Positions 1 through 6,588 of a stretch of DNA of 8,869 bases are shown here, piece after piece. A program made the position numbers and the translations under genes. The DNA comes from JALZAQ01 sp038253885 (lineage in GTDB: Bacteria; Gemmatimonadota; Gemmatimonadetes; Gemmatimonadales; Gemmatimonadaceae). Numbering within the stretch: the stretch's first letter is position 1; each line of letters begins with the position of its first letter. The notes beneath the pieces were generated by a model. It searched no databases, was not told the DNA's origin, and saw nothing but the letters and a program-made list of their open reading frames with translations. The stretch is taken from the NCBI GenBank assembly GCA_038253885.1, contig JBBSGP010000085.1, positions 1 through 8,869 of the forward strand, in the 5' to 3' direction.

Positions 1-1440
1 CGCCCCAACACGGCCCAGGCCTCGATCGGGATCGCTTGCTGCGACGTTGTGAATCGCGGCGCGTCGTTCGCGAAGGGCAAGATCGTCTACAACCTGCTGG
101 ATGGGCACACGGTCGCCCTCGATGCGGAGAGCGGTCGGCAGCTCTGGAAGACGCGTCTCGGAGACATCAACCGCGGCGAGACGATCACCATGGCCCCGCT
201 CATCGTGCACGACAAGGTGTTCGTCGGGAACTCGGGGGGCGAGATGGGAGTTCGCGGCTGGATCGCCGCGCTTGATCTCGCTACCGGACGGGAGCTCTGG
301 CGCGCCTACAGCACGGGCCCCGACCGCGATGTGAGGATCGGCGCCCGCTTCAAGCCGTTCTATGCCGCGGATCGCGGAAGCGATCTGGGTACCACGAGCT
401 GGCCCGGTGAGACGTGGAAGATGGGTGGAGGAGCGGTGTGGGGCTGGCTGTCGTACGATCCCGAGCTCAACCTGCTCTATCATGGTACGAGCAATCCAGG
501 GCCATGGAACGGCGCGCAGCGCCCGGGCGACAACAAGTGGACGTGCGCCATCCTGGCGCGTGATCCGGACACCGGCGAAGTCGTGTGGGCCTATCAGGTC
601 ACGCCGCACGACATGTGGGACTACGACGGCGTCAACGAGAACATCCTCGCCGATCTTCCGATCGGTGGGAAGATCCGTAAGACGCTGGTGCACTTCGATC
701 GCAATGGCTACGCGTACACTCTCGACCGGGCCACCGGGGAGGTTCTCGTCGCCCGATCGTTCGTGCCGATGAACTGGTCGAGTGGGTTCGATCTGAAAAC
801 CGGCCGGGCGGAGGTAGTTACCTCGAAGTCGGTGAAGCAGGGCGTGATGGTGAAGGACATCTGCCCGAGCCTCGAAGGGGGAAAGGACGAGCAGCCGGCG
901 GCGTTCTCACCGCGCACAGGACTCTTCTACGTGCCGACAAACAACCTCTGCATGGACTTCACGACCCGCGAGGTGGCCTATATCGCCGGCACTCCGTTCG
1001 TCGGCGCGGATGCTCCCGAGAAGGCGGGCCCGGGTGGCTATCGGGGCGAGTTCATGGCGTGGGACGCAACCACCGGCACGAAGCGGTGGGGGATCCGGGA
1101 GCCATTCCCGGTCTGGAGCGGCGTTCTCGCCACCGCGGGCAACGTCGCATTCTATGGCACCTTGGATGGCTGGGTGAAAGCGATCGACGCCCTATCCGGG
1201 CAGGAGCTGTGGAAGTTCCACACCGGCTCCGGGATCATCGGCAACTTCATGTCCTATCTGGGACCCGACGGCAAGCAGTACGTCGCCGTGCTTTCCGGGA
1301 TCGGCGGCGACATGGGAATGCTGATCGCCGGTGACGTCGCAGCCAATCTGCCGTACGATGTGCGCGTGCGAGGCACCGTCCTGCCGGATCTGGGGAAGTA
1401 CACGAGCTGGGGCGGCACCCTGTACGTCTTCTCGCTATGA
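1..1440 (+). CDS. xoxF: Lanthanide-type PQQ methanol dehydrogenase XoxF, 5'-partial
   Basis: Periplasmic quinoprotein that oxidises methanol (and possibly other short alcohols) to the aldehyde and passes electrons to a cytochrome c. The frame is open from base 1, so the signal peptide and roughly the first hundred residues are missing; the GTG at 49 is internal, not the start. Visible family marks: the vicinal disulfide ACCDVVNRG (Cys codons 37-42); the metal-ligand Glu in GGEMGVRG (241-243); WGW (439-447), which packs on PQQ; the Asn ligand in GTSNPGPWN (493-495); and the catalytic Asp in WDYDG (619-621), followed two residues later by a second Asp (625-627). That second Asp is typical of lanthanide enzymes, while MxaF has Ala there. 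The second Cys pair (DICPS, NNLCMD) and several beta-propeller Trp-docking repeats (such as GQELWKF) are present, and the C-terminus LYVFSL is complete. The next gene starts inside its stop codon. Subfamily is inferred from motifs; the substrate is not proven. Confidence 0.96.
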   Translation, partial: RPNTAQASIGIACCDVVNRGASFAKGKIVYNLLDGHTVALDAESGRQLWKTRLGDINRGETITMAPLIVHDKVFVGNSGGEMGVRGWIAALDLATGRELWRAYSTGPDRDVRIGARFKPFYAADRGSDLGTTSWPGETWKMGGGAVWGWLSYDPELNLLYHGTSNPGPWNGAQRPGDNKWTCAILARDPDTGEVVWAYQVTPHDMWDYDGVNENILADLPIGGKIRKTLVHFDRNGYAYTLDRATGEVLVARSFVPMNWSSGFDLKTGRAEVVTSKSVKQGVMVKDICPSLEGGKDEQPAAFSPRTGLFYVPTNNLCMDFTTREVAYIAGTPFVGADAPEKAGPGGYRGEFMAWDATTGTKRWGIREPFPVWSGVLATAGNVAFYGTLDGWVKAIDALSGQELWKFHTGSGIIGNFMSYLGPDGKQYVAVLSGIGGDMGMLIAGDVAANLPYDVRVRGTVLPDLGKYTSWGGTLYVFSL

Positions 1441-2255
1441 CCCTACTCGCGCTCGTCTTCGGCGCGACGCTCGCCGCCGCTGCGCCGCGCGAGCTTCGTG
1501 TGTGCGCGGACCCCAACAATCTCCCGTTCTCCAACCGTTCTGGTGGTGGGTTCGAGAATCGGATCGCCAAGCTCGTCGCGCGGGACCTCGGCGCGACACT
1601 CCGCTACACGTGGTGGCCGCAGCGCCGCGGGTTCGTGCGGCGCACCTTGAACGCCAGGGAGTGCGACGTCGTGATCGGTGTACCGGCGGGATACGATCTC
1701 GTCCGGACAACCCGTCCTTACTACCGATCGTCGTACGCGGCGGTGACACGCCGCCGCGACCACCTGGACATCGGGTCGCTCGACGATCCACGCCTCCGCC
1801 GCCTCCGCATCGGCGTTCACGTGATCGGGAGCCACTACCAGAACGCGCCTCCCGCGCACGCGCTGGCCGCTCGCCGGATCGTGGAGAACGTCAGGGGCTA
1901 CAGCATTTATGGCAGCTACGATCGCGAGAGCCCTCCGTCGGATCTGGTGTCCGCCGTTACGCGCGGTGAGGTCGATGTCGCCATCGCCTGGGGTCCGCTG
2001 GCCTCGTGGGCCGCGAGGCGGTCTCCTGTCCCCCTCACCGTCCGGACGCTGGCGCAGAGCTCTGATTCGGTCGCGCTCCCCCTCTCCTACGACATCGCCA
2101 TGGGCGTACGGAAGAGCGATGACGCGCTGGCGCGCGAGCTCGACGCATTGCTCGTGCGGCGGGCGAGCGATATTCGGGCAATTCTTCTCGCGTCCGGGGT
2201 GCCTCTCGCTCCCCGGCCGCAACGCGGGTCGGGACAGCTCAGGGAGGGATCGTGA
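1437..2255 (+). CDS. xoxJ: XoxJ/MxaJ-like periplasmic solute-binding protein
   Basis: A 272-residue protein of the family annotated as quinoprotein-dehydrogenase-associated substrate-binding proteins. It has the extracellular solute-binding fold but works next to methanol dehydrogenase; work on family members suggests a part in activating or maturing XoxF rather than nutrient import. A short hydrophobic signal (residues 1-16, probable cut after AAAA) lacks the usual positive n-region. Family hallmarks follow: RVCADPNNLPFSN (21-33), GFENRIA (38-44), WWPQRRGF (59-66), CDVVIGVPAGYD (76-87) and PYYRSSY (94-100). The only two Cys I see, C23 and C76, could pair. The ATG overlaps the xoxF stop (ATGA) and no Shine-Dalgarno is visible, which fits translational coupling. 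Lack of any ABC permease or ATPase nearby argues against a transporter role. Confidence 0.93.
   Translation: MTLLALVFGATLAAAAPRELRVCADPNNLPFSNRSGGGFENRIAKLVARDLGATLRYTWWPQRRGFVRRTLNARECDVVIGVPAGYDLVRTTRPYYRSSYAAVTRRRDHLDIGSLDDPRLRRLRIGVHVIGSHYQNAPPAHALAARRIVENVRGYSIYGSYDRESPPSDLVSAVTRGEVDVAIAWGPLASWAARRSPVPLTVRTLAQSSDSVALPLSYDIAMGVRKSDDALARELDALLVRRASDIRAILLASGVPLAPRPQRGSGQLREGS
2242..2248 (+). promoter_or_regulatory. Shine-Dalgarno for xoxG (GGGAGGG)
   Basis: GGGAGGG lies 3 nt before the GTG start at 2252, inside the end of xoxJ. It supports GTG 2252 as the start. The short spacing together with the GTGA overlap suggests both re-initiation and direct ribosome binding. Confidence 0.6.
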
Positions 2256-2764
2256 GACAGCGTCTGATCGCCGCCGCTGTGATGGCGGCGGCCGCCATCG
2301 TGCTTGCCGAGGCACAGCGCCCATCCCCGGCGCCAGCGCCGGCTGGCGCTCTGCACGTGCCGGCGGGCGAATGGCAGTTCGTTGCGCACGACGAGCACAT
2401 CCAGCCGTTCGGCACGCCGCGGGCCGCCACTCCGTCGCTCGTCAACCCGTTCGAGCACAACGCGTCCGCTCTCGCGCAGGGAAAGAAGCTGTTCGTGGGA
2501 TACAATTGTATGGATTGTCACGGCGCGGATGGAAGCGGGTTCATGGCTCCGAGTCTGGCCGATGGCCGTTGGCACTTCGGTGGAGCCGCCGATGAAGTGT
2601 TCGAGTCGATCTATCAGGGACGCCCCGACGGCATGCCGGCCTGGGGTGGCCGCATCTCCAACGATGACATCTGGCGGCTCGTGACCTACGTGCGGTCGCT
2701 CGGCGGCGCGGACGTCTCGACCGAGAACTTCACCGGCCAGGAGGTCGAGCGGTCGGGGCATTGA
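2252..2764 (+). CDS. xoxG: XoxG-like periplasmic cytochrome c
   Basis: A 170-residue single-haem c-type cytochrome and the likely electron acceptor of the XoxF upstream. The start is GTG, overlapping the xoxJ stop (GTGA), with a good GGGAGGG just ahead. Residues 1-21 form a signal peptide (RQR, then an Ala-rich core, then AEA), followed by a Pro/Ala linker. The haem site is CMDCH at residues 86-90 (bases 2507-2521), and the likely sixth ligand is Met128 in RPDGMPAWGG. A typical C-terminal helix follows (NDDIWRLVTYVRSL). About 65 residues separate the signal peptide from the haem motif, including the WQF and PFGTPRAATPSLVNPF segments; this region could contact XoxF (inference). The gene symbol rests on position and haem type, because cytochromes of this class diverge strongly. 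Confidence 0.9.
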   Translation: MRQRLIAAAVMAAAAIVLAEAQRPSPAPAPAGALHVPAGEWQFVAHDEHIQPFGTPRAATPSLVNPFEHNASALAQGKKLFVGYNCMDCHGADGSGFMAPSLADGRWHFGGAADEVFESIYQGRPDGMPAWGGRISNDDIWRLVTYVRSLGGADVSTENFTGQEVERSGH

Positions 2765-3504
2765 GCGCGGACGCGAGAAGGCCGAGCTACTGGCAGGCGG
2801 CGCGGATGCACCGCTACAGCCTGATCGTGGTGCTCCCGCTCCTTCTTCTCTACGAGGCGCTCGCCTCGGTTCTGTCGCACGATCCGCGCGGCGACGTGCG
2901 CAACGGCGCGGACGTCATTCTCAAGGGGCTCTTTGTGGCCATCGCCGGATCGCGAGGTCCCGCGATCTTCATGGCGCTGGTTATCGCGCTGTCGCTCTGG
3001 CTCATCCGCAAGGACCTCCGCGAAAATGGCGGCGGACTTCGGCTGCGCGTCTTTGCCGGCATGGCGGCGGAGTCGGTGGCGTACGCTCTGGCTTTTGGTG
3101 TCGTGGTGGGCATGATCACGGCGCGATTGCTCGGAGTGCTCGCCACACTGGCGATCGCCCCGGCGCCGGCGCTCGCCCCGAGCCGGCAACTCATGATCTC
3201 GCTCGGCGCCGGCCTCTACGAGGAGCTTCTGTTTCGTGTCGTGCTGGTATCCGCGCTCGCCTACGTCGCGCGGTCGCTGCTCAGATGGAGCAAGCGGGTG
3301 GCCGGCTTTGCGGCCGTGCTGCTCGGCGCCGCGATCTTCTCCGGCTTCCACTACATCGGGGCGTTCGGCGACCCGCTCACTATCGAGTCCTTCACCTACC
3401 GCATGATCGGAGGTCTCTTTTTCAGCGCACTCTTTCTCCTTCGGGGCTTCGGTGTCACGGCGTGGACACACGCGCTGTACGACGTCTTCCTTCTGCTGAG
3501 ATAG
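2761..3504 (+). CDS. CPBP (CAAX protease/bacteriocin-processing) family intramembrane metalloprotease
   Basis: A 247-residue multi-pass inner-membrane protein. All three conserved CPBP blocks are present: EELLFR (E154, E155, R159), the metal-ligand His in GFHYIG (H197), and HALYD (H237, D241). Hydrophobic segments lie near residues 20-37, 50-82, 98-133, 145-170, 180-200 and 213-228. Family members cleave peptides near the membrane; no substrate can be read from the sequence. The start is taken as TTG 2761, which overlaps the xoxG stop (TTGA) as at other junctions here. An AGGAGG at 2739-2744 is rather far upstream (16 nt). ATG 2806 (MHRYSL) is a credible alternative that still leaves the first membrane segment intact. 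Its place directly behind xoxFJG suggests co-expression, but it is not a known xox component. Confidence 0.9.
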   Translation: MSADARRPSYWQAARMHRYSLIVVLPLLLLYEALASVLSHDPRGDVRNGADVILKGLFVAIAGSRGPAIFMALVIALSLWLIRKDLRENGGGLRLRVFAGMAAESVAYALAFGVVVGMITARLLGVLATLAIAPAPALAPSRQLMISLGAGLYEELLFRVVLVSALAYVARSLLRWSKRVAGFAAVLLGAAIFSGFHYIGAFGDPLTIESFTYRMIGGLFFSALFLLRGFGVTAWTHALYDVFLLLR

Positions 3505-3507
3505 GTC

Positions 3508-3513
3508 GGAGGG
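3508..3513 (+). promoter_or_regulatory. Shine-Dalgarno for the alpha/beta hydrolase (GGAGGG)
   Basis: GGAGGG sits in the 11-nt gap after the protease stop and 2 nt before GTG 3516. The spacing is tight, but it is the only ribosome site near the point where homology-like sequence begins, so it favours GTG 3516 over upstream in-frame starts inside the protease gene. Confidence 0.5.
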
Positions 3514-3515
3514 CC

Positions 3516-4187
3516 GTGCTGGAGCATCATCTGTCGGTCGCTCGAACGGCGCGATACTACACTATCGGCAGTGTCCAGCCGCCGCCGCGCCAGGTGTGGC
3601 TCGTCTGCCATGGCTATGGCCAACTCGCGGCTCGCTTTCTCCGGCATTTCGAGACGCTCGATGATGGCAGCCGGCTCATCATCGCTCCGGAGGCGCTCTC
3701 GCGCTTCTACGTCGGCGACGAGCCAGGCGCGAGTCATGCCGCCGGACAGGGAAAAGTTGGAGCGAGCTGGATGACCCGCGAGGATCGATTGCACGAGATC
3801 GCAGATTACACGCGTTATCTCGATGACGTCCTCGCCCGGGAGACTGGGGCCTTTGACCGGACGGGCGCGCGTTTGGTCGCGCTCGGCTTCTCCCAGGGGG
3901 TCGCGACCATCGCGCGCTGGGCCAGCCGCGCCGCCATCGCGGCCGATGAGCTCGTGCTCTGGGGCGGCACTCTACCGTCGGACGCGGATGTTTCCGCGGG
4001 CCCCCGCGCATTCGGCGGCGCCCGGCTGAGCCTCGTGATCGGCGTGAGGGATGGCTATGCAACGGACGCGGTGGTGGCGAAGGAGCTCTCGCGGCTGGAG
4101 GATGCCGGTGTTCCGCACCGTGTCATACGCTTCGATGGCGGACACCATCTCGATCAGGCCGTCCTCGCCGAGCTCGGTCGGCAATGA
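3516..4187 (+). CDS. Serine alpha/beta hydrolase, phospholipase/carboxylesterase type
   Basis: A 223-residue soluble hydrolase without an obvious signal peptide, so probably cytoplasmic. The likely catalytic triad is visible: Ser126 in LGFSQGVAT (GxSxG, codon 3891-3893), Asp179 in VIGVRDGYA, and His210 (or His211) in DGGHHL. CHGYGQ (near residue 32) is the usual oxyanion-side turn. Length and motif order fit the Abhydrolase_2/carboxylesterase group, which cleaves short acyl esters or lysophospholipids; the true substrate is unknown. The start GTG 3516 gives VLEHHLSVARTARYY, which looks like the normal N-terminus of this group. Extension back to 3285 would run through the protease gene and is rejected. 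The gene is 11 nt after the protease gene and is probably in the same transcript. Confidence 0.88.
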   Translation: MLEHHLSVARTARYYTIGSVQPPPRQVWLVCHGYGQLAARFLRHFETLDDGSRLIIAPEALSRFYVGDEPGASHAAGQGKVGASWMTREDRLHEIADYTRYLDDVLARETGAFDRTGARLVALGFSQGVATIARWASRAAIAADELVLWGGTLPSDADVSAGPRAFGGARLSLVIGVRDGYATDAVVAKELSRLEDAGVPHRVIRFDGGHHLDQAVLAELGRQ

Positions 4188-4196
4188 CGCGCGACG

Positions 4197-4213
4197 TTGC
4201 ACGGCTTGTGCAA
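4197..4213. repeat. Inverted repeat TTGCAC-N5-GTGCAA
   Basis: Perfect 6-bp arms with a 5-nt spacer (GGCTT), starting 10 nt after the hydrolase stop. It could be an operator or a weak RNA hairpin at the end of the first transcript. No T run follows, so it is not a standard intrinsic terminator. Arms this short also arise by chance. Confidence 0.4.
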
Positions 4214-4224
4214 GAGAGGCGAGC

Positions 4225-4240
4225 CGGCCAGCGCTGGCCG
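4225..4240. repeat. Perfect 16-bp palindrome CGGCCAGCGCTGGCCG
   Basis: The two 8-bp halves are exact reverse complements with no spacer. It lies 11 bp after the TTGCAC hairpin and about 94 bp before the efflux-gene start. A dimeric repressor operator is one reading. Another is a transcript-end stem, though it has no loop or T tail. By base counting alone, one such palindrome is expected by chance at well under once per window with equal base use, and more often in GC-rich DNA. Confidence 0.45.
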
Positions 4241-4333
4241 CCCGCGGCGCGTAAGCTTCTGGCGCCCTTCATCCACTCCAATGTCCTTCTCGAGCCCCGT
4301 GCCCGAATCACGATTCCCGTTCGCCATGCACTC

Positions 4334-5533
4334 GTGAGACGCTGGGGCGCCGTCGCGCTCTGCCTGTCGGTCGCGCGTGCTGTCCAGGGCCAGCCGGCGG
4401 TGACGCTCCGGCAGGCGGTGGACAGTGCGCTCATCCACGGCGCCCGCGCCGCGGTGGCCGGCGCGGATTTCGCCGCGTCGCTGGCGCAGCTCCGGATGGC
4501 GCGTGCCCTTCCGAACCCCACTGCCACCGCGAGCTACACCAAGGCGACGCCGCAGTATCATGCCGCCATCGAGCTGCCGGTCGAGTATCCATGGCTGCGG
4601 TCGGCGCGGATCGGAGCGGCGCGGTCTTCTGTGCAGTCGTCGCGCTACACGGTGACGCTGGAGCGCGCCCGGATCCGTCACGACGTGACGGTCTTTTACG
4701 TGCGCGCTCTGGCGGCGGCCGATCGATCGATCCTGTCGCGGCGGAGCGCCATGGACGGAGACAGCCTCCTGCGTCTGGCGCGCGTTCGGCGCGATGCCGG
4801 CGATGCGAGCGATCTGGACGTCGATCTGTCCACCATCGCCACCGGCCAGCTGCTGAACGCCGCGCTGGCCGACTCGCTCGCCGCCATCTCAGCGGTCGTG
4901 GACCTGCAGACTCTGATCGGGCTCGCGACGGACCGTCCCACTGTTGGCCTCGCCGATTCGCTGGCGCTTCCTCCCGATGATTCGGTGCTGGTGAGCGGCA
5001 CACCCCTGCGCGTGGCGGCCGCCGAGGCGGCTCTTCGCGCCGCCGAGCAGTCGCTTGCACTCGAGCGCCGGAGCGTGCTCGGCACCCCCGCGATCTCGGC
5101 TGGATTCGAGACGGGTGACCCGACCGGCGCCGAACCGGGACTGCTTCCCACCGTCGGTGTCTCGCTCCCGCTCCCCTTTTTGAGTCGGCGCGAGGGGGAG
5201 ATCGCGCTCGCCACGGCCAATCGCGACCGCGCTCGGGCGCAGCTCGCGCTCGCACGTCTCGAGAGTCAGGCTGAGATCGCGACGGCGATGCGGGAGCGGC
5301 GAGCGGCCATTCTCCGAGCGCGTCGCGACCTCCAGCTTCGCCGCGCCGCCGACCGCGTCGCGGCGATGTCGCTCACCGCCTACGCGGAAGGGGCGGTGGC
5401 ACTTCCTTACGTGCTGGAGGTGCAGCGCAACGCGCGCGAGGCACTGGCCCAGTACATCGACGACGTGGCGGCGGCCCGTATCGCCGACGCCGCGCTCCTT
5501 CTCGCGACAATGCAGGCCCCCTCACCTCCATGA
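4334..5533 (+). CDS. TolC/CusC-family outer membrane efflux protein
   Basis: The outer membrane channel of a tripartite efflux pump, 399 residues from GTG 4334. That start gives a proper signal peptide (VRRWGAVALCLSVARAVQGQ). Starting at ATG 4184, which overlaps the hydrolase stop, would add 50 Arg-rich residues before the signal, so I prefer 4334. Two outer-membrane-efflux repeats are visible. The first begins TLRQAVDSAL, with the ARALPNPT turn and long Ala/Arg-rich helices. The second begins near LRVAAAEAALRAAEQSLAL, with SLPLPFLSRREGEIA and the late YAEGAVALPYVLEVQRN segment, typical of the CzcC/CusC branch. It is a little short for the family (usually about 410-460). No Shine-Dalgarno precedes 4334. 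The adaptor gene starts inside its stop codon (ATGA), so the two are coupled. The exported substrate cannot be told. Confidence 0.9.
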   Translation: MRRWGAVALCLSVARAVQGQPAVTLRQAVDSALIHGARAAVAGADFAASLAQLRMARALPNPTATASYTKATPQYHAAIELPVEYPWLRSARIGAARSSVQSSRYTVTLERARIRHDVTVFYVRALAAADRSILSRRSAMDGDSLLRLARVRRDAGDASDLDVDLSTIATGQLLNAALADSLAAISAVVDLQTLIGLATDRPTVGLADSLALPPDDSVLVSGTPLRVAAAEAALRAAEQSLALERRSVLGTPAISAGFETGDPTGAEPGLLPTVGVSLPLPFLSRREGEIALATANRDRARAQLALARLESQAEIATAMRERRAAILRARRDLQLRRAADRVAAMSLTAYAEGAVALPYVLEVQRNAREALAQYIDDVAAARIADAALLLATMQAPSPP

Positions 5534-6588
5534 CCAGTCGCCACCTGCTCCTCGTTTCCCTCGTCGCGATCGCCGCATGCCGGAAGGGTGCCGCCGATCC
5601 GGACAAGGCAGGCGAAGCCGAGAAGCCGCAATCGGTGGTGGGTGCGCGTACTGCCGTCGCGACGATGCAGCCGTTCTCCGAGACGGTGGATGGTATCGGC
5701 ACTGTCACGCCGCGGCCCGGCAGCTTCGCCCTGCTCAGCGCGCCGGCGCCGAGCCGGGTCGCTCGCATTCTCGTCGCCGCCGGAGATCACGTTCGGCAAG
5801 GCCAGCCGCTGGTGGAGCTCGATCGCGCACCCTTCGACGCGGACGCCGGACGCGCGGACGCGGCGCGGACGGCGGCGCAGCGCACCTACGATCGCGTGGT
5901 CAGGCTGGCCGACGCCGGGATCGCGCCGCGCAAGGATGTGGATCAGGCCGCGAGCGACCTGGCGCAGGCTCAGGCCGCGTGGGTCACCGCGCGGCGAACC
6001 CAGCGGCTCGCGACTCTTCGATCCCCCGTGAACGGTGTCGTCTCCCGAATGAGCGCGGTGCTCCAGGGCTCGGTGGATCCGGCGCAGCCGCTCGTGGAGG
6101 TCGTGGACCCGGCGGCGCTCGAGGTGGTCCTGAGTCTCTCTCCACGCGATGCGGCCGCCGTCCGTCCCGGCGCATCGACGGCCTTCACCAGCGGGCAGGA
6201 TGCGAGCGGCGAGCCGCTCGGAACGGGAACGGTGACGAGCGTGGGCGCGGCGGTGGACAGCACCGCGCGCAGCGTGCCGGTACGCGTGAGAGTGACATCG
6301 CCCGCGCGGTCGCTGCGCATCGGGGAGAGCGTCTACGGACGCGTCCAGCTCGGCGCGCGAGGGAACGCGCTGGTCATTCCCACGGAAGCACTGGTTCCCG
6401 ACGGAGAGGGATACAAGGTGTTCGTTGTCGACGCCAGCGGCGTCGCGCACAGCCAGCCGGTGTCCGTGGGCGTCCGCACCGAGAAGCTGGCGGAGATCAC
6501 GAAAGGCCTGACGGCTGGTCAGACGGTGGTGACGTACGGAGCGTATGGGGTAGAGGATAGCGCGAAGATCGTCCTGACCAAGCCGTGA
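5530..6588 (+). CDS. RND efflux periplasmic adaptor (HlyD/membrane fusion protein), lipoprotein
   Basis: A 352-residue adaptor that bridges the inner-membrane RND pump and the outer membrane channel. The N-terminus is a lipoprotein signal with lipobox AIAAC (Cys17, codon 5578-5580), so it is anchored by lipid in the inner or outer membrane leaflet facing the periplasm. In order: a first lipoyl half (about 70-98, with VARILVAAGDHVRQGQPLVELD), a helical hairpin (about 103-158), a second lipoyl half (LRSPVNGVVSRMSAVLQGS, 163-181), a beta-barrel (about 195-285), and a membrane-proximal domain ending TYGAYGVEDSAKIV. The hairpin is short, as in CusB/CzcB-type adaptors. No Met- or His-rich N-terminal metal site is seen. 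It overlaps both neighbours by 4 nt (ATGA at 5530, GTGA at 6585). Confidence 0.93.
   Translation: MTSRHLLLVSLVAIAACRKGAADPDKAGEAEKPQSVVGARTAVATMQPFSETVDGIGTVTPRPGSFALLSAPAPSRVARILVAAGDHVRQGQPLVELDRAPFDADAGRADAARTAAQRTYDRVVRLADAGIAPRKDVDQAASDLAQAQAAWVTARRTQRLATLRSPVNGVVSRMSAVLQGSVDPAQPLVEVVDPAALEVVLSLSPRDAAAVRPGASTAFTSGQDASGEPLGTGTVTSVGAAVDSTARSVPVRVRVTSPARSLRIGESVYGRVQLGARGNALVIPTEALVPDGEGYKVFVVDASGVAHSQPVSVGVRTEKLAEITKGLTAGQTVVTYGAYGVEDSAKIVLTKP

Larger units (their letters stand above)
4188..4333. other. 146-nt gap between the xox-type cluster and the efflux genes
   Basis: This is the only stretch of any size without a confident gene. It holds a hairpin (4197-4213), a perfect palindrome (4225-4240) and a possible 18-codon reading frame (4281-4337). 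No convincing -35/-10 pair and no T-rich terminator tail are visible. A frame opened by ATG 4184 (ATGA overlap with the hydrolase stop) runs through the gap into the outer membrane factor gene, so it could instead be an N-terminal extension; its translation (Arg-rich, not a signal peptide) makes that unlikely. Confidence 0.55.

Noticed and set aside
49..1440. GTG at 49 as the true start of the methanol dehydrogenase
   Set aside because: The conserved ACCDVV disulfide segment lies just upstream in the same frame, so the gene continues beyond the window edge.
1437..2255. XoxJ-like gene as part of an ABC importer
   Set aside because: No permease or ATPase gene is nearby and the motifs match the quinoprotein-associated family.
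1443..2324. Minus-strand frame opposite xoxJ
   Set aside because: The + strand reading has strong family motifs; the antisense translation is Arg-rich without recognisable features.
3285..3515. Upstream extension of the hydrolase to a start at 3285
   Set aside because: The extra residues come from another frame of the protease gene and look like shadow sequence; a ribosome site and family-like N-terminus point to GTG 3516.
3516..4187. Hydrolase as S-formylglutathione hydrolase for formaldehyde oxidation
   Set aside because: The context is tempting, but the protein is about 60 residues shorter than that family and has GFSQG rather than its usual GHSMGG-type nucleophile site.
4188..4333. Intrinsic terminator or sigma-70-type promoter in the gap
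   Set aside because: Neither hairpin is followed by a T run, and TTGCAC at 4197 has no -10-like hexamer at the right distance.
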